DNA from: an uncultured Rhodospirillales bacterium
GTDB taxonomy: Bacteria > Pseudomonadota > Alphaproteobacteria > Acetobacterales > Acetobacteraceae
Reading direction: 5' to 3'
DNA: 37,002 nt
Assembly: GCA_945957135.1 (NCBI GenBank)
Contig: CAMFLK010000009.1
Location: 1 to 37,002, forward strand
Notes under the pieces: generated by a model
Database searches by the model: none
Seen by the model: the letters and a program-made list of their open reading frames with translations, nothing else
What the model was told of the DNA's origin: nothing
Part shown: piece after piece, positions 18,427-26,251 of the stretch
Layout of the letters: each line of letters starts with the position of its first letter
How positions within the stretch are numbered: position 1 is the stretch's first letter
Made by a program: the position numbers and the translations under genes

Positions 18427-18428
18427 TG

Positions 18429-19691
18429 TCATGCCGCCTCCCCGCCTTCCGATGCCTCAGAAGCCGATATCCAGGGTGCCGGAGGCAGCCCGTCGGGTGA
18501 CCTGTATCCCTGCGCAACCCGACGCCTGGCATCATGGAACGACGCCACGATGAAACCGGCATGTTGGAGTTGGTTCAGCGCTACTTGCTGCGCTGCCTTC
18601 GTCACAAGCCCATGGTCGAGGAGAAGATGCTGTATCGATCGCGGCTCGGATCGGGACATGCGCGGCGACCATGGGCCGATGCTCGATCCCTTGGCCACGG
18701 ACCGCTCGATGGCAAGCATCGTCTCCGGGACGATGGCACTGACCGGCGGGTCCCAGGGTCGCGGCACGGCGATCCAATCGCCATTATCGAGCTGAATGCT
18801 GTGTCGCTCGAACCACTCGCAATCAGTCAAGGCAGAATAGTTCGCTTTTGCACCGTCAACCCTGAAGTAACCGCGATGAGCGCCTGCCGGGAGGCCGAAC
18901 GAGTTGGCTTCGTCGGCGGTCATCGCTGTGACGGTCAGGGCGATACGCACGGCGCCGATGATGGAGGATGCGCCTCGGGCAACATCAGGATCACCGGCGG
19001 CCGTCGCGCCTTTGCGGGTGTGATGCACGATCAGGATGGCGAGGTTCTTGGCCACCGCCAGGGAGCGGAGCTTGGCCATCACGCCACGCATGGGGATGTT
19101 CGAGTTCTCGTCCTCGCTGTGGATCTCCGCAAAGGGATCGAGCACCAGCGCGTCCGGCTTGTGATGATCGATGGCCTTCATCAGCTCGTGCCACGCCGAG
19201 GTCTCGACGATCCGTCCCGTCTCGGGATGGCGATCGAACAGAAGCGCCGTTTGCACCGGAGTGGCCAATATGATGCGGCCGGCAATTTCGGCCGGTGCGC
19301 GACCCATGAGCCGGAGGGTGCCGGAAAGACGACGCTGTTGCTCATGGTGATCGTCCTCGGCGTTCATCAGGAGCACTTTGACGGGTGCCGTGGGCTTCAT
19401 GCCGTTGCAGTCTTCCCCGAACGACAGCGCAGAGGCGTAGGCGAGCGCGAGGGCCGATTTCGACACGCCGGGTTGGCCGATGAGGGCGGTGATGGCGCCG
19501 CGCAGCAGATAGCGCTGGGCGATCCATTTCCGAGGCGGCAGGTCGGCCTCATTCCATCCCGCAGTGGTGATCGCCAGTGCGCTTTCGCCATCCGCGCCGG
19601 GGGCTTCGGCGTGATCGTCGGCATGGGGGTCGTGATGCTCTTGCCGCCCGTGCCGGCGCAGGTAATCCTCGGGTGAGTTCATGTTGTCCAT
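18429..19691 (-). CDS. RepA-like AAA ATPase / replicative helicase
   Basis: A 420-residue RecA-fold ATPase of the RepA/AAA_25 type. Walker A is GQPGVSKS at 72-79 (SKS in place of the usual GKS) and Walker B is ALVLDPF at 181-187. The LAILIVHHTRKG segment is typical of hexameric RepA-like helicases of plasmids and prophages. A C-terminal winged-helix-like region follows (QHLLLDHGLVTKAAQQVAL). The open frame extends to 19919, but the ATG at 19691 overlaps the primase stop by one base, so the two are coupled. It probably unwinds or loads at the island origin. Confidence 0.85.
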   Translation of the reverse strand: MDNMNSPEDYLRRHGRQEHHDPHADDHAEAPGADGESALAITTAGWNEADLPPRKWIAQRYLLRGAITALIGQPGVSKSALALAYASALSFGEDCNGMKPTAPVKVLLMNAEDDHHEQQRRLSGTLRLMGRAPAEIAGRIILATPVQTALLFDRHPETGRIVETSAWHELMKAIDHHKPDALVLDPFAEIHSEDENSNIPMRGVMAKLRSLAVAKNLAILIVHHTRKGATAAGDPDVARGASSIIGAVRIALTVTAMTADEANSFGLPAGAHRGYFRVDGAKANYSALTDCEWFERHSIQLDNGDWIAVPRPWDPPVSAIVPETMLAIERSVAKGSSIGPWSPRMSRSEPRSIQHLLLDHGLVTKAAQQVALNQLQHAGFIVASFHDARRRVAQGYRSPDGLPPAPWISASEASEGGEAA

Positions 19692-20629
19692 CAGGCCGCC
19701 ACCGCTTGGGTGACGTCGAGCCAGTCTTGGCCGGGCGGCGGGATATACAGGGTTGTTTCCCGCCCGGCTTCCGCCCAGCGTGTCGCGCAGGTACGGGCTG
19801 CATCGACGCCGGCGCCGGAATCGTCGGCGTCCGCAAAGATGGTCAACGCCTCGATGCCGGCCAGAACTGGAAACGTCCTGATCGCGCCAGCGGACCCGCA
19901 GGCCCAGACCGGCCGCCAACCGGCGCTCTGCATCACGCCCAACGCGGTCTCGATGCCCTCAGCGAGCCCGAGGCCGCCCGTAACCTGTTCGTCTGGGCAG
20001 AGGCGGATGATCCCGGAATTGCCGAGCATCAACTTCGTCTTCTCCACCTCGGCCTTACCCGAACCGTCAGGACGCAGCAGCGTGCGGTGGATGCCTTGGG
20101 GTTTAGCGGTGGCCGGGTCCGTCATCAGCGCGACCATGCCGGGGTGGCCATGGGCGCAGGACGGATGAAACCGAAGCGGCGCATCGGCTGGGAGCGTCAA
20201 TCCGCGCGAGTTGAGGTACGCCTCCACTGGCGTTCCGCCGGGGGGGACCGCTTCTGTCCAGAGGCGACGCGCGACCTCGACCGTCTCCTTCTCCGGCTTG
20301 CTGACCGGTTCTGCTGAAATGCGGATCGGGGCGGACCGGGGCGTCGTCTCGAACTGGCCACCAAGGTGATGCACCGCTTCGTGCAGCGACATCTGTCGGG
20401 TGCGCATCAACCAGTCAAAGACATCTCCATGGGCACCGCAGCCGAAGCAGTGGAAGAAGCGCTTGTCGTCCTTCACGGTGAACGAAGGGCTCCGCTCGGC
20501 ATGAAACGGGCAGCACGCGACGAACTCCTGGCCATTGCGGCGGAGCGGCAGGGTCTGCGAGACGACAGCGGCGATGGAGACGCTGGCCTTCAGCGCATCG
20601 ATGGTCTGCGGCGGGAGGGTCGAGTTCAA
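19691..20629 (-). CDS. DnaG-type primase with CHC2 zinc finger and Toprim domain
   Basis: A 312-residue primase. The N-terminal CHC2 zinc-binding motif has CPFH (C40, H43) and CFGC (C61, C64). The C-terminal Toprim domain shows GLGLAEGIETALGVMQ and LTIFADADDSGAG with the metal-binding acidic residues. It lacks the C-terminal DnaB-interaction domain of chromosomal DnaG, which fits a phage or plasmid primase working with the adjacent RepA-like ATPase. The start overlaps the upstream 112-residue gene by four bases. Confidence 0.92.
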   Translation of the reverse strand: MNSTLPPQTIDALKASVSIAAVVSQTLPLRRNGQEFVACCPFHAERSPSFTVKDDKRFFHCFGCGAHGDVFDWLMRTRQMSLHEAVHHLGGQFETTPRSAPIRISAEPVSKPEKETVEVARRLWTEAVPPGGTPVEAYLNSRGLTLPADAPLRFHPSCAHGHPGMVALMTDPATAKPQGIHRTLLRPDGSGKAEVEKTKLMLGNSGIIRLCPDEQVTGGLGLAEGIETALGVMQSAGWRPVWACGSAGAIRTFPVLAGIEALTIFADADDSGAGVDAARTCATRWAEAGRETTLYIPPPGQDWLDVTQAVAA

Positions 20630-20964
20630 TTCGCGCCCTCCCGCTGCTTCCGCCGTGCATCTCGCTCGGCCTGGCGCTCGTCGAAGCGGCGCCGCTCATA
20701 CTCGGAGATGGCGGCCCAACGTGTTGCGGCCTCCTGGGCGACGAGGACGCGCAGCTGTGCCGAAATTTCGAGCCGCAGCCTTTCGTCTCGCAGGTCCGCC
20801 GGCAGTGACACCGCGCCGTCGTTGAGCAAATAGGCGACGAAGCGAAACGGCCCGACGTTCACCATGCCCTCGGCGATGGTGCGCTCGCCGAAATGGCCGG
20901 TGTTACGCAAGCCGAGGGCGACCTGTTTGATCTCGAACGCGGGCGGGGTATCGGCTGCGCTCAT
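20626..20964 (-). CDS. unknown replication-operon protein, 112 aa
   Basis: Not recognised. The N-terminal half is globular (FEIKQVALGLRNTGHFGERT; GPFRFVAYLLNDGAVSLP). The C-terminal half is a charged helix (EYERRRFDERQAERDARRKQ). It overlaps both neighbours by four bases (ATGA type), so it belongs to one translationally coupled minus-strand operon with the primase and ATPase. Function unknown. Confidence 0.75.
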   Translation of the reverse strand: MSAADTPPAFEIKQVALGLRNTGHFGERTIAEGMVNVGPFRFVAYLLNDGAVSLPADLRDERLRLEISAQLRVLVAQEAATRWAAISEYERRRFDERQAERDARRKQREGAN

Positions 20965-21155
20965 CGTGCAAGTTTCGCCAACCGCAGCGCCTCGGCGTCA
21001 CGGGACAGGCGCTCAGCGGCGAGGTGATGACCATGCTGAAGTTCGGCGGCGGCGAAGGTTTCCAGCAGGCGGGCGCGGTCGTCACGATCGCTTGGCAGGG
21101 TGAGAACGGCGGCCTGGAAACGGCCTCGACTGAGAGAAGTCGCAAGGTAGCGCAT
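20961..21155 (-). CDS. small unknown protein, 64 aa
   Basis: An Ala/Arg/Leu-rich helical protein (MRYLATSLSRGRFQAAVLTL; LLETFAAAELQHGHHLAAER). It is first in the coupled operon and overlaps the next gene by four bases. Its start codon lies inside a short inverted repeat (21154-21167, ATCGG/CCGAT arms on the minus strand around AATC), which resembles the hairpin family at 25316, 28809 and 29015. Function unknown. Confidence 0.65.
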   Translation of the reverse strand: MRYLATSLSRGRFQAAVLTLPSDRDDRARLLETFAAAELQHGHHLAAERLSRDAEALRLAKLAR

Positions 21156-21286
21156 CGGGATTCCGATCGGGAATGCCGACGAAGAGCTTGCAGGGGTCAG
21201 GTGCGTTCGCTATATCGCTGGGTGTCCTGCCAGCGTTTCGACGAACAGACCGGTCCCTCGGCGCACCCATCGCCGGGGGATTTCTG

Positions 21287-21472
21287 TTAGGCGGCGGATT
21301 TCTGAACGTATTCTTCGATCGAGGCGTAGACTGGCAATCTGCGGCCAGCGACCTCGGCGGTCTGGATTTTGCCCGACTTGACCAGCTTCCAGTACGTGGT
21401 CTGGCCGATACCGAGCAGCCTGCGCGCTTCGGCGGTGGTAACCAGTAGGGGCTTCAACTCAGGGTTTTTCAT
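21287..21472 (-). CDS. excisionase/AlpA-type helix-turn-helix protein
   Basis: A 61-residue DNA-binding protein: LLVTTAEARRLLGIGQTTYW, KLVKSGKIQTAEV, GRRLPVYASIEEYVQK. This is the MerR-like excisionase HTH (HTH_17) layout. ATG at 21472 has AGGA upstream. It probably controls excision or switches on the replication operon downstream. It may replace the broken AlpA-like gene at 12287-12437. Confidence 0.85.
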   Translation of the reverse strand: MKNPELKPLLVTTAEARRLLGIGQTTYWKLVKSGKIQTAEVAGRRLPVYASIEEYVQKSAA

Positions 21473-21691
21473 TTGATGTCGTCCTAGTGTGGAAGTGACC
21501 CAACTAGGATGGTGCTTTTGAAGCTGCCGTCTAATCATGCCGAGAAAAAAGCGGCAGGATTCGCAACGCGTTGAAATACATAAACTTTCGGGCAATCCCG
21601 CCATTCTGCCAACCCGCCGCGAGAAGCGGCATGATTTCGGAAGGAGATTTGGCTCGCTCCGGTCGTGGGGTTTCTCACTCCCGCGATGCGC

Positions 21692-22312
21692 CTAAGGTTT
21701 TGGGCGGGGGCCGGGTTTTCGCCATTCAGGCGGCGTGATTTGCTTCCGCGCAGAGCGAAGCAGCTTGCGGCTGATTCCGGGAAATGCTTCGCGCGCCGCA
21801 GCGAAGTCCTTGTCCCCGGAAGGGAACGGCTGCGAATCGGGCCATCCGTCCACTCGTTTCTTAAACCAAGCTTCAATGGCGGCTTTTGCTGGCTGCCTTC
21901 TCTTTGATACTGCGCTTTTCGGCGCAGGAGTGTCGGCGGTCCGCTGTCTTGCCTGCCACTCTTCCGCGGAGAATATCCTCACGCCGGTGCAGGTAAGGCC
22001 CGGTCGCGAAACGGTGTTGTTCTCGTAATCGGGGGTCGAGTCTCTGAAAAATGCGGGATCGATGACTGTGGGTTTCGGTTCACCCGGCAGAAACCCGTGT
22101 CCAACGAGCTCGCCTTTCCGCAAGAACACGCAGACGAAGTGCCAAGCCAGCGACAAAGACGGCATCGCCTGGAGCCTGCGCCAACGCTCTTGGATCGACC
22201 GGATGCTTGAGTACGATTCCCACCGGCCCTCGTCGTCCACACAGCAGATTGCCTCACGCAGGGAGCGCCCAAGCTCCGTATAGTGCTCCCGCCATATGTC
22301 TTCCGTACCCAT
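21692..22312 (-). CDS. unknown island protein, 206 aa
   Basis: Not recognised as a named family. The N-terminal half includes REHYTELGRSLREAICCVDD and WHFVCVFLRKGELVGHGFLP. The C-terminal half is basic (KAAIEAWFKKRVDGWPDSQP; AAREAFPGISRKLLRSARKQ), resembling C-terminal segments I associate with hypothetical proteins of alphaproteobacterial prophages. It could bind DNA, but I see no clear HTH. Confidence 0.75.
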   Translation of the reverse strand: MGTEDIWREHYTELGRSLREAICCVDDEGRWESYSSIRSIQERWRRLQAMPSLSLAWHFVCVFLRKGELVGHGFLPGEPKPTVIDPAFFRDSTPDYENNTVSRPGLTCTGVRIFSAEEWQARQRTADTPAPKSAVSKRRQPAKAAIEAWFKKRVDGWPDSQPFPSGDKDFAAAREAFPGISRKLLRSARKQITPPEWRKPGPRPKP

Positions 22313-22540
22313 TCCGTGTCATGTCCATTTCGTCGCGAGTAACGCCACCCATGATCAGTCCGGAGGTCGAGAGGGTCTGCCCTAAGACCATCTCGACTCC
22401 GTTTCAGATAGGCTCGGGCAACTTTAGGATTCGTGCAATCGGGCCAGTTGGGTGTGTCGCGCTCGCGACGATGTGCTGATGGGGCGGGCTGCTATTCGCT
22501 GAGCGGGGCCTGCTGTTGCCATCGCTCATGAAGGCGTCTC

Positions 22541-22813
22541 CTAGCCTTGGCACCGCTGGACGCTGGAGGCGAAGTAGAGGTCCGGCTCCGCTTTGAAGGC
22601 GCGCAGGTCGTCGTACATGTCGGCCACCTGAGCGGCCAGATCGCGCTCCACGCTGCGCAACGCACCGCCCTCGACGCAGTGGTCAACGTCAAGGACCACG
22701 CATGCCGCCTCCACCACGAGGCGGAGGGCGCACAACGACTCGTCGAGGTGGGCCGCCATGCGCTCCACAAACTCAATGGCGAGCGGCAGGTCTGGGGTGT
22801 CTGGGGCGCTCAT
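22541..22813 (-). CDS. unknown protein, 90 aa
   Basis: Starts MSAPDTPDLPLAIEFVERMA at the ATG at 22813, which overlaps the stop of the Tat-signal gene by four bases. It is an acidic helical protein (HLDESLCALRLVVEAACVVL; RDLAAQVADMYDDLRAFKAE) without signal peptide. It is the last gene of a minus-strand run with the two Tat-exported paralogues. The 227 bases beyond it (22313-22540) show nothing I can name. Confidence 0.65.
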   Translation of the reverse strand: MSAPDTPDLPLAIEFVERMAAHLDESLCALRLVVEAACVVLDVDHCVEGGALRSVERDLAAQVADMYDDLRAFKAEPDLYFASSVQRCQG

Positions 22814-23226
22814 GACTGCGCCTCCCCGCCGTAGAGCCGCAGCAGGTCGCCGACGATATCCCATGCCCAGTCCTCGGCTGGGCAGTTCGCGGGATGCTCC
22901 GATTCCTCGTCGCCATCAAACGCTCGGGCCTCGACCTTGGCGGCCCGGCACTTCGCCAGGATACCGGCCATTGTCATCGGCTGGGCCTCGCCGATGCCGT
23001 CGCGCGTCTCCGAGTAGGCGTTCCAGAACGGATTATCGTCGATATTGTCGTATTCAAGCGGCGACGTGTTGTAACCCTCGATGTTCAGCGGATGCCGGCG
23101 GCACATCTCGATCAGCGCCGCGTCAGGGTGCGGCGCCGGCGGGGTGGCACAAGCCCGCCCAGGCACCCCAGGAACGCCCAGGACGGCGGCGCTGGCGCCT
23201 AGCAGGGTGCGACGAGAGACGGTCAT
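22810..23226 (-). CDS. Tat-signal exported protein, paralogue 2
   Basis: 138 residues. The N-terminus MTVSRRTLLGASAAVLGVPG is a twin-arginine signal with SRRTLLG followed by a hydrophobic stretch and an Ala-rich cleavage region. The mature part shares HPDAALIE, MAGILAKCRAAKVE and DWAWDIVGDLLRLYG with the neighbouring gene, so the two arose by tandem duplication. It overlaps both neighbours by four bases. The function is unknown to me. Export via Tat would place it in the periplasm. Confidence 0.8.
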   Translation of the reverse strand: MTVSRRTLLGASAAVLGVPGVPGRACATPPAPHPDAALIEMCRRHPLNIEGYNTSPLEYDNIDDNPFWNAYSETRDGIGEAQPMTMAGILAKCRAAKVEARAFDGDEESEHPANCPAEDWAWDIVGDLLRLYGGEAQS

Positions 23227-23621
23227 GGCGCGACCTCCCCAAACAGGCGCAGGAGATCGTTGATGATATCGAGCGCCCAGTCAGCGGCTGGGGTGCCACC
23301 CACATCATGCGAGCCGTCCGGATGGGTGCCCTCGACCTTCGTGGCCCGCGCTTTTGCCACGATCCCGGCCAGTGTCACAGGGCGCAGCTCGCCGACAGCA
23401 TCCAGCGATTCGTCATAGAGTTGGCCCAATGCCTCGTGCGCATCCTCATCGTCGCCCTCGTCATAGTTGAAGGCGAAGAAGTTCTTGATGTGGCGTTCGC
23501 AGGCTTCGATCAACGCGGCGTCGGGGTGGGGTGCGGGCGAGGATGGGCCCGGCGGCGCTGTGACGGCCAGGGCAGCGGCGCTGCCCAGCAACAGACGGCG
23601 CGTGAAGGGCGGGATGGGCAT
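23223..23621 (-). CDS. Tat-signal exported protein, paralogue 1
   Basis: 132 residues starting MPIPPFTRRLLLGSAAALAV, a twin-arginine-type signal (TRRLLLG). The mature part has HPDAALIEACERHIKNFFAF, LAGIVAKARATKVEG and DWALDIINDLLRLFG, parallel to the next gene. I chose the ATG at 23621 because GGAG stands nine bases upstream. An in-frame ATG at 23636 has no ribosome binding site. It is coupled to paralogue 2 by an ATGA overlap. Confidence 0.8.
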   Translation of the reverse strand: MPIPPFTRRLLLGSAAALAVTAPPGPSSPAPHPDAALIEACERHIKNFFAFNYDEGDDEDAHEALGQLYDESLDAVGELRPVTLAGIVAKARATKVEGTHPDGSHDVGGTPAADWALDIINDLLRLFGEVAP

Positions 23622-23688
23622 GGTGGTGGTCTCCATCTTGGAGGGTGCCGGCGCGCGGCCGGCGCAATTCAGGCGGGGGGAGTGACGC

Positions 23689-23838
23689 TCAGCGGCCCTT
23701 GGTCGGGCGCGGCGGCGGCGGCTCATAGGTCGGCGGCGGTAGCACCGGGACGGGGGCGCCGCGCACGGTCTCGGGCGGTGGCCAGCGGTGCCGGGCAGCC
23801 CTCACAGGCAGAGTTGTGGTATGGGCGTGTTTAGCCAT
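23689..23838 (-). CDS. small proline-rich protein, 49 aa
   Basis: Starts MAKHAHTTTLPVRAARHRWP at 23838, with AGG close upstream, and ends in a Pro-rich tail (VPVLPPPTYEPPPPRPTKGR). It precedes the two Tat genes on the same strand and may share their promoter. Coding status is uncertain because low-complexity Pro/Arg sequence is easily produced by GC-rich DNA. Confidence 0.4.
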   Translation of the reverse strand: MAKHAHTTTLPVRAARHRWPPPETVRGAPVPVLPPPTYEPPPPRPTKGR

Positions 23839-23951
23839 GACCTGCTTTCCCCTTTTGAAAGCGGTTGCGGTGAGGCCGGGCGGGGAGCTGATACCTCCTT
23901 GCTCGGCCGAAGTCGCTTTTGCGACGGCATGTTTTGTGCCATCATGCGGGC

Positions 23952-24215
23952 ATGGACGCAAGCGAAAACGGCACATCATATGCCATTCATGCCGCGCAGG
24001 TGCGCGCAGCCCGCGCACTCATCGGGTGGACGCGCGAACAGCTCGCAGCTTCAAGCCGCGTCCCAATGCGCACCCTGGCCAGGCTAGAGCTAGGCGAAGG
24101 CGAGCCTCAGCGCCGGACCCTCGCCGCCATCCGTGCCGCTCTGGAAGCCGCTGGGGTGGAGTTCATCGCGGAGAATGGCGGTGGGGCGGGGGTGAGGTTA
24201 CGCGATCGTGCGTAA
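23952..24215 (+). CDS. XRE-family transcriptional regulator
   Basis: An 87-residue helix-turn-helix protein: QVRAARALIGWTREQLAASS, RVPMRTLARLELGE, TLAAIRAALEAAGVEFI, ending ENGGGAGVRLR. This is a common small prophage or island regulator type. It is divergent from the Tat-gene operon with a 113-base shared upstream region. The ATG at 23952 is preferred over an upstream ATG at 23919 because the HTH domain begins soon after it. Confidence 0.88.
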   Translation: MDASENGTSYAIHAAQVRAARALIGWTREQLAASSRVPMRTLARLELGEGEPQRRTLAAIRAALEAAGVEFIAENGGGAGVRLRDRA

Positions 24216-24290
24216 TAAGGCGGGGCTGGATTGCCCCTGATTTTGATTTAGGAATAGAGTTTAACCCGTAACGTAATGATGGGTTGAGCG

Positions 24291-24845
24291 ATGGTATCCG
24301 ACGCCAGGGAGAACTTCCGGAAGGAAGTTGACTTTTACGTTAAGCCCGTCTTTGACCGAGCGGCGATTGCCGAAAAAGGGGCAATCGATTTTGCGCTTTC
24401 GTCTGTAAAAATCTCTTGTCTGCTCAATGGCGGCGCTCTGATCGCAATGCAAACAGTGATTCAGATGTTTGAAATCAATTCACATGCATTTCGTTCAGAG
24501 TTAATTTTGATTGGTACGGTATTTTCCGGTGGATTTCTTCTTTCTGTCATTGCGATGCTTTTGGGATTTCACGCCTTGGCGGCCAGTTCAGATTTCCAAT
24601 TTGTCGAGGCAAATATATTTAGAGACAAATTCAATATAAATTTCAACCCGTTAAACCCGGAAGTCGTAAATATCAAAGAAAGGGTGACAAAAAATGAAAA
24701 ATATGCAGCCAAAAAAGTGAAGGCGTTCAGGTGTTTTAGGCTCTGGGCGATATTATTGATGTGGACTGGTATATTTTTATTTTTCGTCGGCGCCGAGCTC
24801 GGCGGATTGGTTATATTCGATGTTCATATTAGGAATGTGCTTTAA
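24291..24845 (+). CDS. AT-rich membrane protein, 184 aa
   Basis: Not recognised. Hydrophobic segments are visible at about 40-60 (KISCLLNGGALIAMQTVIQM), 70-95 (ELILIGTVFSGGFLLSVIAM) and 150-178 (WAILLMWTGIFLFFVGAELG), with a soluble middle region (KFNINFNPLNPEVVNIKERV). Codon use is AT-rich and clearly unlike the high-GC neighbours, so it was probably acquired from a different donor. Small multi-pass membrane proteins in islands are often phage-exclusion or effector candidates, but nothing here shows that. Confidence 0.8.
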   Translation: MVSDARENFRKEVDFYVKPVFDRAAIAEKGAIDFALSSVKISCLLNGGALIAMQTVIQMFEINSHAFRSELILIGTVFSGGFLLSVIAMLLGFHALAASSDFQFVEANIFRDKFNINFNPLNPEVVNIKERVTKNEKYAAKKVKAFRCFRLWAILLMWTGIFLFFVGAELGGLVIFDVHIRNVL

Positions 24846-24905
24846 CGCTCATCTGTTCACCGCGAAGCCTCACGGCGCCGTGAGGTTTGGAAAGGGCGGG
24901 CAATA

Positions 24906-25163
24906 ATGACCAACCATCGGATGCCGGTTGCACGCTGCACCGACTGCTACCGGCGCATCTATGACGGGAGCTTCATCGGCGAGAGATGTTTAGCTCGGCT
25001 AGATGGAAAGAAGCGCTGCGACGGCCACCTTGGTTCAACGATGGCCCCTGGCGACTGGAAGACCTGTTCAGCATGCGAAGGAACAGGGCGGTCCCCCTAT
25101 CACGATGGGCGATGCGACGCCTGCGACGGCGATGGCTGGGAATTCAGCCGACGCGGGGCCTGA
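24906..25163 (+). CDS. small cysteine-rich zinc-binding protein, 85 aa
   Basis: MTNHRMPVARCTDCYRRIYD is followed by a DnaJ-like CxxCxGxG pattern (TCSACEGTGRSPYHDGRCDA, CDGDGWEFSRRGA). The spacing of the CxxC pairs suggests one or two zinc ribbons. A G/A-rich ribosome binding site precedes the ATG. It lacks the J domain, so it is not DnaJ. Function unknown. Confidence 0.7.
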   Translation: MTNHRMPVARCTDCYRRIYDGSFIGERCLARLDGKKRCDGHLGSTMAPGDWKTCSACEGTGRSPYHDGRCDACDGDGWEFSRRGA

Positions 25164-25190
25164 AACCTCCCGGCGCCGGGCGGCCCCCGA
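25160..25190. repeat. 31-base direct repeat, copy 1
   Basis: Begins CTGAAACCTCCCGGCGCCGG and continues to CCCCCGA. It is identical to 25288-25318 and contains the palindrome CCCGGCGCCGGG. Its first bases overlap the end of the preceding gene. The 233 bases between this gene and the next contain this pair, a G-rich run (25230-25237) and hairpin R1. Confidence 0.85.
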
Positions 25191-25287
25191 CGAAATTGGG
25201 CCGCGAGGGTTGTATTGTCGCGGCGCCGGGGGGGGGGTTGGGGGCCCCACCGATGGTGGCACGGGCCAGCGGCGCGGCCCCCCCCAG

Positions 25288-25318
25288 CTGAAACCTCCCG
25301 GCGCCGGGCGGCCCCCGA
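25288..25318. repeat. 31-base direct repeat, copy 2
   Basis: An exact copy of 25160-25190, 128 bases downstream. It runs directly into hairpin R1 at 25316. Confidence 0.85.
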
Positions 25319-25337
25319 TATCGGAATCCCGATATCG
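25316..25337. repeat. island hairpin R1
   Basis: CGATATCGG (25316-25324), spacer AATC, CCGATATCG (25329-25337). It has the same nine-base arms and spacer pattern as R2 (28809-28830), and close similarity to R3 (29015-29036). Confidence 0.8.
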
Positions 25338-25396
25338 CCCCTCAGCCGAATTGAGGGTGTCGGTCACCCTCCATCCGATATCTCAACCTTTACCGC

Positions 25397-26221
25397 CTAC
25401 CTCCCTCGCTCACGGAAAATATTGCCTGCCCAGGTGTCGCATCCGGTGAGCGCGACGAATTCTGGTGTAAACTCCATGATCAACCTGCTCGGGCGAACGG
25501 GACAGTCGATATATCCGTCCGTCTCCGGGCCAGTTCGAGTGCTGATACCCCTTCTGCCAAGATAAGCGGCCACAAGCCTCTCGCTGACGGTCATAAACGT
25601 CTCTATGCGCGGGATCGGCACCGCAGCCTCGACAATAGCTGCAAAGCCAATCCGCCTCAGAGCAGAGAATATCTCAAGATTGTAATGATGACTTCCGTAG
25701 GTTGCCTCGCCTCCCCAAAGCCCCAGCGGAAAGCCGACTCCACTTTCGTCACGCAGCAAAGCGCGTGTGAAACAAAACCAGATTCTTCCTGCCCGGCGGT
25801 CATTCGTAGCGTCTCCCTCCCGTATCAGTCTGTCGGCCTGCTGGTCGTTCAAGTCACCAGCACTCACCCGTGCACGGATGCGATTACTGATCAGTTCGGG
25901 TGTGAGGGGCTGCAGGCCATCGTCCAGGAGTAACGCAGCTTCGTCGTGGGCAATGCGTGTGCAGTGATAGCCGAGAAGGTCTCGATGAAAGATGGCGTCC
26001 TGTATGTCCGAAATGATTTGGTCGCGCTCCACGCGAAACGGGTTGGCGTCTTGCCCGAGAAGCAACCGCTCAAATGTGTCCAATTCGTCCAGAGAAATGC
26101 GCCGTCGTTCGTACTGTTCAAGAGCCGCGAATCCATCGGCAAGCATCTTTAGAACCACGAAGGGCCACGTAGCCTCATCGTCAAGGCACAGCGGTGGTAT
26201 TTGCCCGAATTGGTTGCCCAT
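25397..26221 (-). CDS. unknown protein with YHCTR...GL motif, 274 aa
   Basis: Not assigned to a family. The visible landmarks are LLGYHCTRIAHDEAALLLDD with GLQPLTPE, then GRIWFCFTRALLRDESGVGF and LGLWGGEATYGSHH, then IVEAAVPIPRIETF. The order His-x-Thr/Arg, a later GL turn, and a conserved WGGE segment loosely recalls ADP-ribosyltransferase-fold proteins. This is a weak resemblance, not an assignment. No signal or membrane segment is present. It is a single gene flanked by hairpin repeats on both sides (R1 and the CCAATTGG palindromes). Confidence 0.7.
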   Translation of the reverse strand: MGNQFGQIPPLCLDDEATWPFVVLKMLADGFAALEQYERRRISLDELDTFERLLLGQDANPFRVERDQIISDIQDAIFHRDLLGYHCTRIAHDEAALLLDDGLQPLTPELISNRIRARVSAGDLNDQQADRLIREGDATNDRRAGRIWFCFTRALLRDESGVGFPLGLWGGEATYGSHHYNLEIFSALRRIGFAAIVEAAVPIPRIETFMTVSERLVAAYLGRRGISTRTGPETDGYIDCPVRPSRLIMEFTPEFVALTGCDTWAGNIFRERGR

Positions 26222-26251
26222 TCACGACGCCCATTCTGCTGACGAGGCGGG

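Larger units (their letters stand above)
18114..18428. promoter_or_regulatory. structured intergenic region between terminase and replication blocks
   Basis: No gene is visible in these 315 bases. It contains a GC hairpin (18235-18266, GGCAG and GCGCGC arms), a strong inverted repeat with A8/T8 tracts (18339-18385: CCGCCCCGG and CCGGGGCGG arms), and a 24-base direct repeat at 18300-18323 and 18403-18426 flanking that inverted repeat. It could combine a terminator for the replication operon with an origin or iteron-like site for the RepA-like protein. Both roles are inferred. Confidence 0.5.

Noticed and set aside
18534-19676. Plus-strand open frame opposite the RepA-like ATPase
   Set aside because: Antisense shadow. 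The Walker motifs are on the minus strand.
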